Positions 54,977-64,000 of a stretch of 64,000 bases of DNA are shown here, one piece after another (the first letter of the stretch is position 1; each line of letters opens with the position of its first letter). The DNA is taken from positions 1 through 64,000 of the forward strand of contig NZ_LYMK01000003.1 in the NCBI RefSeq assembly GCF_002157355.1, read 5' to 3'. The DNA is from Variovorax sp. JS1663 (GTDB lineage: Bacteria; Pseudomonadota; Gammaproteobacteria; Burkholderiales; Burkholderiaceae_C). Under the pieces are notes generated by a model that ran no database searches, was not told where the DNA came from, and worked only from the letters and a program-made list of their open reading frames with translations. Both the position numbers and the translations under genes were made by a program.

Positions 54977-55906
54977 TCAGAGCTTGTTCTGCAGCACCTT
55001 CTGGATCTCCGCGATCAGCGACAGGCTGGCCACCGAAAGATGGCGCCCGGCGCGCGTGCAGCACACCAGCACCTGCGACTTGATGCGCGGATCGCGGATC
55101 GGCACGAAGGCCGCGTCCGGATGGTTCGGGTCGCGGCCGAACAGGTACTGCGTGAGGATCGCGATGCCCAGGCCCGCGGAAGCGGCGCTGCGCATCAGCT
55201 CGTAGGAGTTGGTGGTGAGCACCGCGCGCGGCTTCATGCCCACGCGCGCGAACATCTGGTCCAGCGTGTGGCGCAGCGCCAGGGTGGCGTCGGGCATCAC
55301 CAGCTCGTAGGCGGCGCAGTCGGTCAGCCGCACCCAGCTGCGCTTGGCCAGGGGGTGGCGGCGCGGCACCATCACGCAGGAGCCGACGTCGCGCTTCGCG
55401 AGGATGGTGAGGCCCGCGTGCGCCGGCGCGTTGTAGCCCAGCGCGAAGTCGATCTCGTCCTCGAGCGCCAGCTCCACCAGCCGCGGCGAGCTCGCCACCG
55501 TCACCTCGTAGTTGATGCCCGGGTGCGCCTTGTGGAAGGTGGCCAGCATCTGTGGCAGCAGCTCGCGCGAGAAGCCCTCGTTGACGCCGAAGGTCACGGT
55601 GCCGCGCTGCAGCCCGCGCAGCGCGTCCACCTCGACCCGCGCGGTCGCGAGCTCGCCCATCGCGCGCTTGAGGTGGTGGATGAAGACCTCGCCCGCCGCC
55701 GTCAGCTTGAGTCCGCTGCGCCCGCGGCCGCGCTCGAAGAGCAGGGCGCCGATCTCTTCTTCCAGGTTCTTCACCTGCCGGTTGATCGCCGAGGCCGCGA
55801 CGTGCGTGCGCTCGGCCGCGCGGCGGAAGGAGCCGGCCTGCGCCACCTCGTAGAAGTAGCGCAGCGCACTGGGGTTCTTGAGATGCAGGCCGGGGTCGCG
55901 CGACAT
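54977..55906 (-). CDS. LysR-family transcriptional regulator
   Basis: A 309-aa protein with an N-terminal winged HTH (ALRYFYEVAQAGSFRRAAERTHVAASAINRQVKNLEEEIG landmark at about 14-52) and a periplasmic-binding-like effector domain. It lies immediately upstream of the reductase/ligase/crotonase/transporter operon, in the same direction, with LysR-type dyads in the spacer. It probably activates that operon in response to a substrate-derived ligand. Confidence 0.92.
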   Translation of the reverse strand: MSRDPGLHLKNPSALRYFYEVAQAGSFRRAAERTHVAASAINRQVKNLEEEIGALLFERGRGRSGLKLTAAGEVFIHHLKRAMGELATARVEVDALRGLQRGTVTFGVNEGFSRELLPQMLATFHKAHPGINYEVTVASSPRLVELALEDEIDFALGYNAPAHAGLTILAKRDVGSCVMVPRRHPLAKRSWVRLTDCAAYELVMPDATLALRHTLDQMFARVGMKPRAVLTTNSYELMRSAASAGLGIAILTQYLFGRDPNHPDAAFVPIRDPRIKSQVLVCCTRAGRHLSVASLSLIAEIQKVLQNKL

Positions 55907-56028
55907 GGTGATGGGCCTCCTTCGAATGGCGCGCGCAGCTTAACCGGCGGGCGGCGAAGGACGATCGGTCAGGCACCGAGGACGCGCGGGCAGGACGCCG
56001 CGCCGCCGTTGCGCCACAGTGGATCGCC

Positions 56029-56841
56029 ATGCAGTCCTCACTCGCCCCCCATGTGCGCGAGGCCGGCGACGGCCCCGCGGTCATCTGCCTCCATTCCAAC
56101 GCGAGCAGCTCCGCGCAGTGGCGCGGGCTGATGGAGCGGCTGGCGCCGGACTGGCGCGTGCTCGCGCCCGATTCGCTCGGCGCCGGGCGCAGTCCGGCCT
56201 GGCCCACCGATCGCGTCGTCACGCTGGCCGACGAGGTCGCGCTGCTGGAACCGGTGTTCGCCGCCGCGGGCGAGTCCTTCTGCCTGGTCGGCCATTCCTA
56301 CGGGGCCGCCGTGGCGCTGAAGGCCGCGCTCGCGAACCCCGTGCGCGTGCGCGCCATCGCGGTCTACGAGCCGACGCTGTTCTCGCTGTTGGAGCAGGAG
56401 TCGCCCGGCCACGAGGCGGCCGACGGCATCCGCTTCGCCGCGGCCGATGCGGCGGCGGCGATCGAGGCCGGCGATCCCGATGCTGCCGCGCGGCGCTTCA
56501 TCGACTACTGGATGGGTGAGGGCAGCTGGCAGCGCATGCCGCCGGCGCGACAGGCACCGATCGCGCAGTCCATGGCCAACGTCGCGGGCTGGGCGCACGC
56601 GCTCTTCACCGAGCCGACGCCGCTGCAGGCCTTCGCCGCGCTGGACATGCCGGTGCTCTACATGACGGGCGCGCGATCGCCGGCCTCGGCGCGCGGGGTC
56701 GCACGGCTGCTGACCGGCGTGCTGCCCGACGTCGAGCTGATCGACTTCGAGGCCCTCGGCCACATGGGGCCGGTGACTCATGCGGACACCGTCAACGAGG
56801 CGGTGGCCGGCTTCCTTGCGCGCTGCTGCGCATCCGCGTGA
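56029..56841 (+). CDS. Alpha/beta hydrolase
   Basis: A 270-aa protein with the nucleophile elbow VGHSYGAAVA (Ser in G-H-S-Y-G), an HSN oxyanion segment (CLHSNASSS), and a C-terminal GHMGPVTH histidine. There is no signal peptide. It is divergent from the LysR gene at 54977-55906 across a 122-nt gap. The substrate is unknown. Confidence 0.87.
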   Translation: MQSSLAPHVREAGDGPAVICLHSNASSSAQWRGLMERLAPDWRVLAPDSLGAGRSPAWPTDRVVTLADEVALLEPVFAAAGESFCLVGHSYGAAVALKAALANPVRVRAIAVYEPTLFSLLEQESPGHEAADGIRFAAADAAAAIEAGDPDAAARRFIDYWMGEGSWQRMPPARQAPIAQSMANVAGWAHALFTEPTPLQAFAALDMPVLYMTGARSPASARGVARLLTGVLPDVELIDFEALGHMGPVTHADTVNEAVAGFLARCCASA

Positions 56842-56899
56842 GGGCCTTCGCCAGCTTGCAAAAGTGCGGCACGCGTGCGACCGGCATCTCCGATGGCGC

Positions 56900-57307
56900 T
56901 CAAACTCGAAGCCAGTTGTCGATGGTGAGGCCTGGAACCCTGCGGAAGTGGCGTTCGTTGTCCGTCACGACGATGAGCCCATGGGCGCGCGCGTGCGCGG
57001 CGATCATCGCGTCGTAGTGATCGAAGGGGACGCCGCCGCGCTCCAGCTCAGCGCGCACTTGGCCATGCGCATCGGCGGCAAGCCGATCCCATGGAAGCAC
57101 CTCGGCCACCTGCAGGAACTCGTGAACGACGCGAGCCAGGCGTCGTGCCTCGGGTCGCTTGGCGAGGCCATAGATGTGCTCCGACATCGTGACCGCCGAG
57201 ATGCACCAGACCTCCTGCGGCAGCGCGTCCAGCTTGGCACCAACCGCCGGGTCACCTCGAATCGCCGCACTGGTGATGTTGGTGTCCAGCATGTAGACCA
57301 GGCTCAT
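56900..57307 (-). CDS. vapC: VapC toxin (PIN-domain RNase)
   Basis: A 135-aa PIN protein. Acidic positions D8 (YMLDTN), E43 (TMSEHIYG), D99 (DAMIAAHA) and the later TDNERHF Asp are all present, so it should be active. The ATG at 57307 overlaps the antitoxin stop (ATGA), the standard VapBC layout; an ATG three codons upstream would extend into the antitoxin without support. Free VapC cleaves RNA, often initiator tRNA or rRNA, and is neutralised by VapB. Confidence 0.93.
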   Translation of the reverse strand: MSLVYMLDTNITSAAIRGDPAVGAKLDALPQEVWCISAVTMSEHIYGLAKRPEARRLARVVHEFLQVAEVLPWDRLAADAHGQVRAELERGGVPFDHYDAMIAAHARAHGLIVVTDNERHFRRVPGLTIDNWLRV

Positions 57308-57597
57308 TCGTGCCACCCCTCGAAGGGATCGCGTTGCGGATCCCCGCTGGGCTGAGCGCGGTCCCGCATGAAGCTGTCCAATCCTTCGCCAGCCAGCTCG
57401 GCGCGCATCTGTTCGCGCAGCGCGACGAAGCTCGCCCAGCTCTTGCGGACCCTGGGCGACAGGACCACTTCGCCCGAGCGCGCGTCACGCCGGATGTAGA
57501 CCTCGTCGCCTTCGAAGCGGAATTCGGCGGGCAGGCGGACAGCCTGGCTGCCGCCATTGGTGAACAACCGCGCTGTGCGGACCGTATCGGCATTCAT
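57304..57597 (-). CDS. vapB: VapB antitoxin (AbrB/SpoVT type)
   Basis: A 97-aa protein with the swapped-hairpin DNA-binding motif NGGSQAVRLPAEFRFEGDEVYI in its first half, and an acidic, Arg-mixed C-terminal tail that should bind VapC. It begins the vapBC operon. Palindromic AT-rich operators lie 52-73 nt upstream, allowing conditional autorepression. Confidence 0.92.
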   Translation of the reverse strand: MNADTVRTARLFTNGGSQAVRLPAEFRFEGDEVYIRRDARSGEVVLSPRVRKSWASFVALREQMRAELAGEGLDSFMRDRAQPSGDPQRDPFEGWHE

Positions 57598-57648
57598 CGT
57601 CTTCCCCTGTGAACGCTCGTGTGCTGCGAGCAGTGGTTTTGATCGGTC

Positions 57649-57670
57649 AGTATATACTCAAATATATACT
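57649..57670 (-). promoter_or_regulatory. Likely vapBC autoregulatory operator
   Basis: A perfect AGTATATACT palindrome (57649-57658) is followed after 2 nt by a partial second copy (AATATATACT, 57661-57670). This is the most AT-rich spot in a GC-rich neighbourhood and lies just upstream of vapB, as expected for a VapBC operator/promoter. Confidence 0.6.
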
Positions 57671-57764
57671 TTGATTTCGCGTCACGTCTTTCGGATAGCA
57701 TTCCCGCGGACGGTGCCGCCGCCTCCATGGACCTTCGTCCCGGACGGCCTGCCGCGACGAGGAC

Positions 57765-58811
57765 TTGGGCTTGGGCACCGACGACGCATTCGCCGAACTG
57801 GGGTTGGCAGCCGGCGCGAGCGAGGGCGAGGTGAAGGCGGCGTGGCGCCGGCTGGCCTCGCAATGGCATCCGGACCGCAATGGCAGCGCCGATGCCGTGA
57901 CGAGGATGCAGCGCATCAACCAGGCCTTCGAAGAGATCCGCCGGGCCGGCTTCCGCGCCGTTTCCGAAGCCTCGGCAGCCGATGCCGACGATGCCGCACC
58001 CCACCCGGCGACGGACCCCGGTGCCGGCCACGACGAGCAGGACGGCGGCGAGACCGCATTCGGCGACGACGCCGGCACGCGCCGGCAGCGGCGGCCCATC
58101 CACCGCAAGGTGAAGCTGACGCTCGAGGAGGCCGCGGCCGGCTGCATCAAGGTGCTGCGCGGCAAGGTCACCGAGACCTGCCGGACCTGCGCGGGCGCAG
58201 GCCACCAGGTGCTGGGCGGCAACTGCGCCCGTTGCGGCGGATCGGGCGCCGTGCACAAGCGTTCCTTCTTCGGCTGGCCGACCGGCCTGGCCGAGTGCGA
58301 GGCCTGCCTGGGCGGCGGGATCGCGAGGCAGCCGTGTGCGGCCTGCCGGGGCAGCGGGAAGACGGCCGCGCGCAGCTACCAGGTCAAGGTCCGCATTCCG
58401 CAGGGCGTGCGCCATGGCGATCTGCTCCATGTCGACGGGCGGCGCCTGCGGCCCGAGCGGCTGCCTGCCGATCTGGAAATCCGTGTCGAGTTCCTGGCGC
58501 ACGAGGTCTTCAAGCTCGATGACGACGGCACCCTTCGATGCGAGGTCCCGATCGATGGCTTCGCATGGATCGCGGAGCGCCCGGTCCAGGTGCCGACCCT
58601 CGCAGGCCTCCAGCCCTTGCAGCCGAGTCGCAGCCGGGTGTCCTACTGCCTGAAGGGCCAGGGATTTCCGGTGGAACGCGGCGGTGCGCGCGGCGACCAG
58701 TGGGTCACGCTGGTGCCCATGTTTCCAAAGCAGCTCAGCACCGACCAGCAGATCCTGCTCGACCAGCTCTGTGCCACCACCTCGGGCGCCGGACGACCGC
58801 GATCAGCGTGA
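57765..58811 (+). CDS. J-domain protein with DnaJ-type zinc finger
   Basis: A 348-aa DnaJ-like protein. The J domain (about 5-62) has HPD at 35-37. An acidic linker (70-105) replaces the G/F region. Four CxxCxGxG-type repeats follow (C139/C142, C154/C157, C178/C181, C191/C194), then the C-terminal substrate-binding beta domains. The first possible start is TTG 57765, with GAGG close by, or TTG 57771; no in-frame ATG is available. It should stimulate an Hsp70, but no dnaK or grpE is near. It is not the housekeeping DnaJ, which has a G/F region and another context. Its end overlaps the converging isomerase gene by 9 nt. Confidence 0.88.
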   Translation: MGLGTDDAFAELGLAAGASEGEVKAAWRRLASQWHPDRNGSADAVTRMQRINQAFEEIRRAGFRAVSEASAADADDAAPHPATDPGAGHDEQDGGETAFGDDAGTRRQRRPIHRKVKLTLEEAAAGCIKVLRGKVTETCRTCAGAGHQVLGGNCARCGGSGAVHKRSFFGWPTGLAECEACLGGGIARQPCAACRGSGKTAARSYQVKVRIPQGVRHGDLLHVDGRRLRPERLPADLEIRVEFLAHEVFKLDDDGTLRCEVPIDGFAWIAERPVQVPTLAGLQPLQPSRSRVSYCLKGQGFPVERGGARGDQWVTLVPMFPKQLSTDQQILLDQLCATTSGAGRPRSA

Positions 58812-59618
58812 AGGCCGCCAGCCGGCGAGCAGCCGCCGCGATGCGGCGCAGGCGGCCGCCGCGCATTCCGCCGGCCCGAGCGCCGGATGCGTGCGGGCGG
58901 CCGGCACCTCCACGCTCACCGCGATGCCACCGGGCAGCGCGTCCATGAACGCCGCGAGCGGCAGCTCGCCCTCGCCCGGAAACAGCCGCCCCTCGCGCGC
59001 CTCCTCCACGATGCCGGCATTCGTCGGATCCTCGCGGCGCGCGTCGCACAGCTGCACCGAGCCGAAGGCCTCGGCCGGCACGGCCCGCAGCATCGCCGCC
59101 GTGCCGCCGGAGCGAAACAGGTGCAGCAGGTCGATCAGCAGCCGGCCATTGCGCCGCCCGGCGCGGGTGATCACGTCCAGCGCCTGCGGCAGCGTGCCGA
59201 CGATGCGGAAGCGCATGAACTCCAGGTCCACCCCCATGCCAACGTCGGCGGCCAGGTCGCACAGCGTGCCGAAGCGCTCGGCCAGGCGATCGGTGTCCGC
59301 GTCGTCGCCGGAGACGCTGAACCGCTTCGCGCCGAGCTCTGCGGCCAGCGCCAGGGCCTGCGCATGGTCATGCACGCACACGTCCGGCGTCAGCGGGAGG
59401 AACTCGACGTCGTGCGCGCCCACGCCGGCATCGGCCATGCGGCGGCGCCATTCGATCACCGTGGCCCGGTCGATCGGATACGAGACCGCGCCGGGCGCGG
59501 CCGGCAGGATGCGGATGCCGACCTTCTGGTAGCCGGCGCGGGCCGCGAGATCGAACAACGCCGGCGGCGCCACGTCGAGCACCGTGAGATGGGCAAGGGC
59601 CAGGTCGGTCATGGTCAT
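58803..59618 (-). CDS. Sugar phosphate isomerase/epimerase-like (xylose isomerase-like TIM barrel)
   Basis: A 271-aa AP-endonuclease-2-type TIM barrel. Metal-ligand-type residues are visible along the strands: VDLEFMRF, LLIDLLHLFRSGG, SVQLCDARREDPT, and VSVEVPAA near the end. It is the last gene of a minus-strand unit with an ABC importer and a Gfo/Idh/MocA oxidoreductase. It could isomerise a sugar or inositol derivative, or dehydrate 3-dehydroshikimate as some relatives do. The substrate is unknown. Confidence 0.82.
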   Translation of the reverse strand: MTMTDLALAHLTVLDVAPPALFDLAARAGYQKVGIRILPAAPGAVSYPIDRATVIEWRRRMADAGVGAHDVEFLPLTPDVCVHDHAQALALAAELGAKRFSVSGDDADTDRLAERFGTLCDLAADVGMGVDLEFMRFRIVGTLPQALDVITRAGRRNGRLLIDLLHLFRSGGTAAMLRAVPAEAFGSVQLCDARREDPTNAGIVEEAREGRLFPGEGELPLAAFMDALPGGIAVSVEVPAARTHPALGPAECAAAACAASRRLLAGWRPSR

Positions 59619-59622
59619 CGCA

Positions 59623-60417
<795 letters not shown>

Positions 60418-60439
60418 CGTCCTGGCTCCCGGTGCGTGC

Positions 60440-61273
60440 TCACTTGGCGACCACCACGGGCAGGGCGGCCTCGGTCTCGCCGGTGGCCGGCATCTCGCGG
60501 TTCATGTCCTGCCCGATCCACTTCTTGTAGAGCGCGTTCAGCTCGCCGCTGGCGATCTTGCGGGCGATGAAGTCGTTGATGTAGTTCACCCATTCGCGCT
60601 CGCCTGGGCGCACGGCGGCGCCCTGGAAGCCGCGCGCCAGCACCAGCTTGATGTCGTACTTGCCGGGGCCCGCGATCTGCGCGATCGAGCCGAGCTGCGT
60701 GTGCGCCGCGCCGGCCAGGTCCACCTGGCCCGACAGCAGCGCCTGCACGGCCGCGGCGTCGTCGTCGAAGCGCTGGATGGTCGCGCCGGTCTTCGCCTGC
60801 GTCACCGCCGAATCCTGCACGCTGCCGCGCGGCACGCCCACGCGCAGGCCCTTGAGCTCGGTGTAGTCCTTCACCGGCGCGAGCGATGTCTTGCCGATCA
60901 GCACGGTCTCCAGGTACGAGTAGGGGCGCGAGAACAGCACCACCTTCTGCCGGTCGGCCAGGATCGTAACCACCGCGGCCAGCACGTCGACCTGGCCCGT
61001 CAGCAGCGCCGCCGTGCGGTTGGCCACCGTCACCGGCGTGAACTCGGGCTTGACGCCCAGGTCCTTCGCCAGCATCTCGGCGAACTCGATGTCGTAGCCC
61101 GTCAGCTTGTTGCTCTTGTCGCTGAAGCCCCAGGGCACCTGGGCCACCTGCGCGCCGACCTTGAGCACGCCGGACTTCTTGATGTCGGCCACTTTCTGCG
61201 CCTGCGCGAGGCCGCCGAGTGCGAGCGCCATCGTCAGTGCGACGGCGGCGCGGCGGGTGAATCGTACGGTCAT
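60440..61273 (-). CDS. ABC transporter periplasmic binding protein, family 3 (polar amino acid/opine type)
   Basis: A 277-aa protein with a signal peptide ending GGLAQA before [15 protein letters not shown]. The family-3 landmarks are the [24 protein letters not shown] region and the [21 protein letters not shown] segment, where the ligand carboxylate and amine are usually bound. Neighbouring sugar-type enzymes suggest an opine-like or amino-sugar conjugate rather than a plain amino acid; that is inference. Confidence 0.92.
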   Translation of the reverse strand: MTVRFTRRAAVALTMALALGGLAQAQKVADIKKSGVLKVGAQVAQVPWGFSDKSNKLTGYDIEFAEMLAKDLGVKPEFTPVTVANRTAALLTGQVDVLAAVVTILADRQKVVLFSRPYSYLETVLIGKTSLAPVKDYTELKGLRVGVPRGSVQDSAVTQAKTGATIQRFDDDAAAVQALLSGQVDLAGAAHTQLGSIAQIAGPGKYDIKLVLARGFQGAAVRPGEREWVNYINDFIARKIASGELNALYKKWIGQDMNREMPATGETEAALPVVVAK

Positions 61274-61320
61274 GGTGTGTCTCCTTTGAGTGAATGCGAA
61301 AAGCGGGTGCGGGAAGGAAA

Positions 61321-61971
61321 TCAGCCGGCGACGGCGAAGCGCTTTTCCAGGCGCGCGCTGTAGCGCGACAGCGGAAAGCAGATCGCGAAGTAGCACGCCG
61401 CCACCAGCCCGAAGGCGAGCAGCGGCTTGTAGGTGATGCTGGACACCAGCTGGCCCGAGCGCGAGAGTTCGACGAAGCCGATGATGGCCGCCAGCGAGGT
61501 GCCCTTGATCAGCTGCACCAGGAAGCCCACCGTCGGTGCGAAGGACATGCGCAGCGCCTGCGGCAGCACCACGTGGCGCATGCGCGTCCAGTAGTCCAGG
61601 CCCAGCGCATCGGCCGCCTCGGTCTGCCCGCGCGGCACGGCCTGGATGCCGCCGCGCCAGATCTCGCCGAGGAAGGCGCCGGCATGCAGCGTCAGCCCCA
61701 CGGCCGCGGCGATCCACACGTTGACCTTCAGCCCGAGCACCGGCAGGCCGTAGAACACCAGGAACAGCTGCAGCAGCATCGGCGTGCCCTGGAAGAAGTC
61801 GATGAACACGCCGGCCGCGATGCGCAGCGCCTTCACCGGCGCCGTGCGGGCCAGCGCCACGCCCAACCCGGCCAGCCCGCCGCCGAGGAAGGCGATGGCG
61901 GACAGCAGCAGCGTGGCCCAGAGCCCGCTCGCGATCACCCAGAACTCGGTCAGCGTGAACTCACGGATCAT
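61321..61971 (-). CDS. ABC transporter permease, polar amino acid type (HisM/GltK-like)
   Basis: A 216-aa inner-membrane protein with five hydrophobic segments. Landmarks are IDFFQGTPMLLQLFLVFYGLP and the EAA loop GGIQAVPRGQTEAADALGL. It lies 47 nt upstream of the binding-protein gene and 7 nt after the second permease, forming the heterodimeric channel with it. Confidence 0.92.
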   Translation of the reverse strand: MIREFTLTEFWVIASGLWATLLLSAIAFLGGGLAGLGVALARTAPVKALRIAAGVFIDFFQGTPMLLQLFLVFYGLPVLGLKVNVWIAAAVGLTLHAGAFLGEIWRGGIQAVPRGQTEAADALGLDYWTRMRHVVLPQALRMSFAPTVGFLVQLIKGTSLAAIIGFVELSRSGQLVSSITYKPLLAFGLVAACYFAICFPLSRYSARLEKRFAVAG

Positions 61972-61978
61972 GGACGCC

Positions 61979-62647
61979 TCACTTGGTGGGATAGGAGAAG
62001 TACAGCCGGTCGATCGCCTTGAAGACGGTCGAGAAGATCGTCGACATCGCCAGGTAGAGCAGCGCCGCGACGATGTAGACCTCGAAGCTGCGGAAGGTGG
62101 CCGAGTCGACGTTCTGCGCCACCGAGGTCAGCTCCTCCGCGGAGATCGACGAGACGATGCTGGTGGTCAGCAGCAGCATCACGAACTGCCCCGCCAGTGC
62201 CGGGTAGACCGTGCGCAGCGCGGGCTTGAAGACGACGTGGCGGAAGGTCTGCAAGGGGCTCAGCCCGAGCGCGGCGCCGGCCTCGAACTGGCCGCGCGGG
62301 ACCGACTCGATGCCGGTGCGGATGATCTCCGCCGAGAAGGCACCCAGGTTCAGGCTGAGTGCCAGCACCGCGGCCGTGTTCGGCGTGAGGCTGATGCCGA
62401 GCGAGGGCAGGCCGAAGAAGATGAACAGGACCTGGACCAGGAAGGGCGTGTTGCGGATGGTCTCGATGTAGGTCTCGGCCAGCCAGCGCAGCGGCGGGAC
62501 CGAGGCGCGCTTGGCGAGCACGGTGGCCAGACCGACGGCCAGGCCGATCGCCACCGCGATGGCCGACAGGCGCAGCGTCAGCCAGCAGCCCTCTGCAAAC
62601 TGCTCCCAGTGCGGCAGCAGCACGGCGAAGTCGAATCGGTAGTTCAT
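61979..62647 (-). CDS. ABC transporter permease, polar amino acid type (HisQ/GltJ-like)
   Basis: A 222-aa inner-membrane protein. Landmarks are YIETIRNTPFLVQVLFIFFGLP and the EAA loop TGIESVPRGQFEAGAALGLS. The start at 62647 (MNYRFDFAVLL) is chosen; the long upstream in-frame extension lies opposite the oxidoreductase gene and is not real. Confidence 0.92.
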   Translation of the reverse strand: MNYRFDFAVLLPHWEQFAEGCWLTLRLSAIAVAIGLAVGLATVLAKRASVPPLRWLAETYIETIRNTPFLVQVLFIFFGLPSLGISLTPNTAAVLALSLNLGAFSAEIIRTGIESVPRGQFEAGAALGLSPLQTFRHVVFKPALRTVYPALAGQFVMLLLTTSIVSSISAEELTSVAQNVDSATFRSFEVYIVAALLYLAMSTIFSTVFKAIDRLYFSYPTK

Positions 62648-62724
62648 GGTGTGGCTCTTGTCTCGTGAGCGATTTCTTTTTCGATCGATGCGGGCTGTCC
62701 CGGCGCCCGCGGCCCGCGTCGTCG

Positions 62725-63774
62725 CTAGCCGGTCAGCACGACCTGGCTTCCGGTCGCTGCCGCCTGCGTCACCGCCAGCGTGGCCTCCAGCGTGCGCAGG
62801 CCATCGAGTGCCGAGCAGACCGGCTCTTCCCGTCCCTCGATCAGGGCGGCGAAGTGGCGCATCTGCTCGACGTACGGGTCGCCGGTGTGCACGACGGTGC
62901 GTTCCACCGTCAGCGGGTCGTGCCAGCCCTGGGCCGCGCCCTGGTCCTGGCGATAGCGCCACAGCTCCAGGCGCGGCAGGGTCAGCGAGCCTTCCGTGCC
63001 CGAATAGAAATGCGCGTTGATGTCCTGCCGCGGGAAGCGCTCCGCCTCGCCGGCGCTCAGGTCCCAGTTCCACGGCGCGGCCGCGGTGTCCGACACCGTG
63101 ACCGTGCCGAGCGCGCCGTTGCGAAAGCGCAGCAGCACCGCGGCCGTGTCCTCCACCTCGAAGCCGCGAACCGCGTTCGAGGCCAGTGCCTGCACTGCCT
63201 CGATCTCGCCGTAGAGGTGGCGCATCAGGTCGATGTCGTGGATCAGGTTGATCAGGATCGGGCCGCCGCCCTGCTGGCGGCGCCACGCCACGTCGAAGTA
63301 GTCGCGCGGCTTGAGCCAGGTGCACAGAACGGTCGCGCTCACCGGCCGGCCGAGCGCGCCGGCGCCGACGATCGCCTTGGCCTTGCGCATGATCGTGTTG
63401 TGCCGGCGTTGGTGGCCCACCAGCACCGGCAGGCTGGCGGCGCGCGAGGCCTCGCAGATGCGCCGCGCGTCCTCCAGCGTGTCGGCGATCGGCTTCTCGA
63501 CCAGCACCGCGCAGCCGTGCTCGAGGCAGTCGACGGTGATCTGCGCGTGCGTCACGTTCGGCGTGGCGACCACCACGCCGCGCGGCTTCAGCTGCGCGAG
63601 GAGGCTGCGGTAGTCGGGAAAGCAGGGCACGCCGGCCGCGCGTGCGATCTCGGCGGCCGCAGGCGTCGGGTCGGCGATGCCGGCCAGTTCGACCCCGGGG
63701 CTGTTCAGCGCGCAGTCGATGTGGGTCCGGCCGATCAGGCCGGCGCCGATCACGGCGATGGGGAGTTTGCTCAT
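62725..63774 (-). CDS. Gfo/Idh/MocA-family oxidoreductase
   Basis: A 349-aa NAD(P)-dependent enzyme. The N-terminal Rossmann fold has GAGLIGRTH, and the family EKP motif is in VLVEKPIADT, where Lys helps catalysis. A DID-type pair in NLIHDIDLMRHLYG supplies the usual Asp and His. Start ATG 63774 (MSKLPIAVIGAG). It is the first gene of the unit carrying the ABC importer and the isomerase and is divergent from a LysR gene. It probably oxidises the ring or side chain of the imported sugar-like substrate. Confidence 0.9.
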   Translation of the reverse strand: MSKLPIAVIGAGLIGRTHIDCALNSPGVELAGIADPTPAAAEIARAAGVPCFPDYRSLLAQLKPRGVVVATPNVTHAQITVDCLEHGCAVLVEKPIADTLEDARRICEASRAASLPVLVGHQRRHNTIMRKAKAIVGAGALGRPVSATVLCTWLKPRDYFDVAWRRQQGGGPILINLIHDIDLMRHLYGEIEAVQALASNAVRGFEVEDTAAVLLRFRNGALGTVTVSDTAAAPWNWDLSAGEAERFPRQDINAHFYSGTEGSLTLPRLELWRYRQDQGAAQGWHDPLTVERTVVHTGDPYVEQMRHFAALIEGREEPVCSALDGLRTLEATLAVTQAAATGSQVVLTG

Positions 63775-63857
63775 GGGTCCTGCTGGGTGAGGGATGCGAC
63801 TGGGGCGAAGTCTAGTAACAACGCACAGACATACAATCCTCATCCAGTTGACTCGGA

Positions 63858-63874
63858 ATCAACGATTCGTTGAT
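63858..63874. promoter_or_regulatory. 17-bp palindrome in the LysR/oxidoreductase divergent promoter
   Basis: ATCAACGA and its exact complement TCGTTGAT flank a single base. The dyad lies 9 nt before the ATG of the LysR gene and 83 nt from the divergent oxidoreductase start. Its place so close to the LysR start suits autorepression. Confidence 0.55.
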
Positions 63875-63883
63875 AAAGCCGCG

Positions 63884-64000
63884 ATGGACCTGAAGGACCT
63901 GGAAGTGTTCTGCGAGGTGGCACGCCGCTCCGGCTTCGCGGCCGCCTCGCTGGAGATCGGCACGACGCCGGCGCACATCAGCAAGCGCATCGCGATCCTC
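63884..64000 (+). CDS. LysR-family transcriptional regulator, cut by the right window edge
   Basis: Only 39 codons are inside the window: MDLKDLEVFCEVARRSGF, then an AAASLEIGTTPAHISKRIAIL helix-turn-helix. This is the standard LysR N-terminus. It is divergent from the oxidoreductase/ABC/isomerase unit, which it probably controls through the palindrome at 63858-63874. Confidence 0.88.
   Translation, partial: MDLKDLEVFCEVARRSGFAAASLEIGTTPAHISKRIAIL

Overview
The window is high-GC DNA that reads as a chromosome segment of a beta-proteobacterium, most likely Comamonadaceae (Variovorax/Ramlibacter/Acidovorax-like). This is inferred from the protein families, the complete aerobic benzoyl-CoA (box) cluster with its BoxR regulator, the many ABC importers with periplasmic binding proteins, and CCCCC/GGGGG hairpin-type intergenic repeats. 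No rRNA, tRNA, CRISPR array, integrase or transposase was recognised.

Layout. 1-3685 (minus): the 5' part of a large RTX/haemolysin-type calcium-binding protein that runs off the left edge, preceded by a 66-aa membrane protein. 3890-9505: a CRP-like regulator with a perfect CRP-type palindrome upstream, a divergent phospholipase-D-family lipoprotein, and a 1048-aa zinc ribbon/class III adenylate cyclase/AAA/TPR protein; together these look like a cAMP signalling module. 9542-13225: a thioredoxin-fold protein, a GlxA-type AraC regulator, a TTC38-like TPR protein and a small two-TM protein. 13320-14432: an amino-acid-type periplasmic binding protein. 14600-22290: a defence island with a short hypothetical ORF, an XRE regulator, and a tight operon of Type III-like Res helicase-nuclease, PIN-domain nuclease and Mod methyltransferase.

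22300-37765 is a benzoate catabolic block. A livFGMH-type importer with its binding protein, an alpha/beta hydrolase, benzoate-CoA ligase, BoxD-type aldehyde dehydrogenase and a DUF4863 protein lie on the minus strand. boxR, boxC, boxB, boxA and a MaoC-type hydratase lie on the plus strand. A TGCA-N6-TGCA operator sits on the boxC promoter. The inferred route is uptake, CoA activation, epoxidation (BoxAB), ring cleavage (BoxC), and semialdehyde oxidation (BoxD).

37880-43066 holds a secreted RHS-repeat protein with a polymorphic toxin tip and a candidate immunity gene. 43407-45699 holds an EamA transporter and a DUF2182/DUF1326 pair. 45849-47792 is a hybrid PAS-PAS histidine kinase. 47939-55906 holds a NitT/TauT-type ABC importer followed upstream by an enoyl-CoA hydratase, an NDP-forming acyl-CoA ligase, an AcuI/YhdH-type reductase and a LysR regulator, all on the minus strand; this suggests short-chain acyl-CoA metabolism, possibly acrylate-like. 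56029-58811 holds an alpha/beta hydrolase, a VapBC toxin-antitoxin pair and a J-domain/zinc-finger protein. 58803-64000 holds a polar-amino-acid-type ABC importer between a sugar-phosphate isomerase-like protein and a Gfo/Idh/MocA oxidoreductase, with a divergent LysR gene cut by the right edge.

The best candidates for something undescribed are the Res-PIN-Mod operon with its paired double-dyad elements, the RHS toxin/immunity pair, and the RTX protein with an AT-rich N-terminus and a co-transcribed membrane partner.
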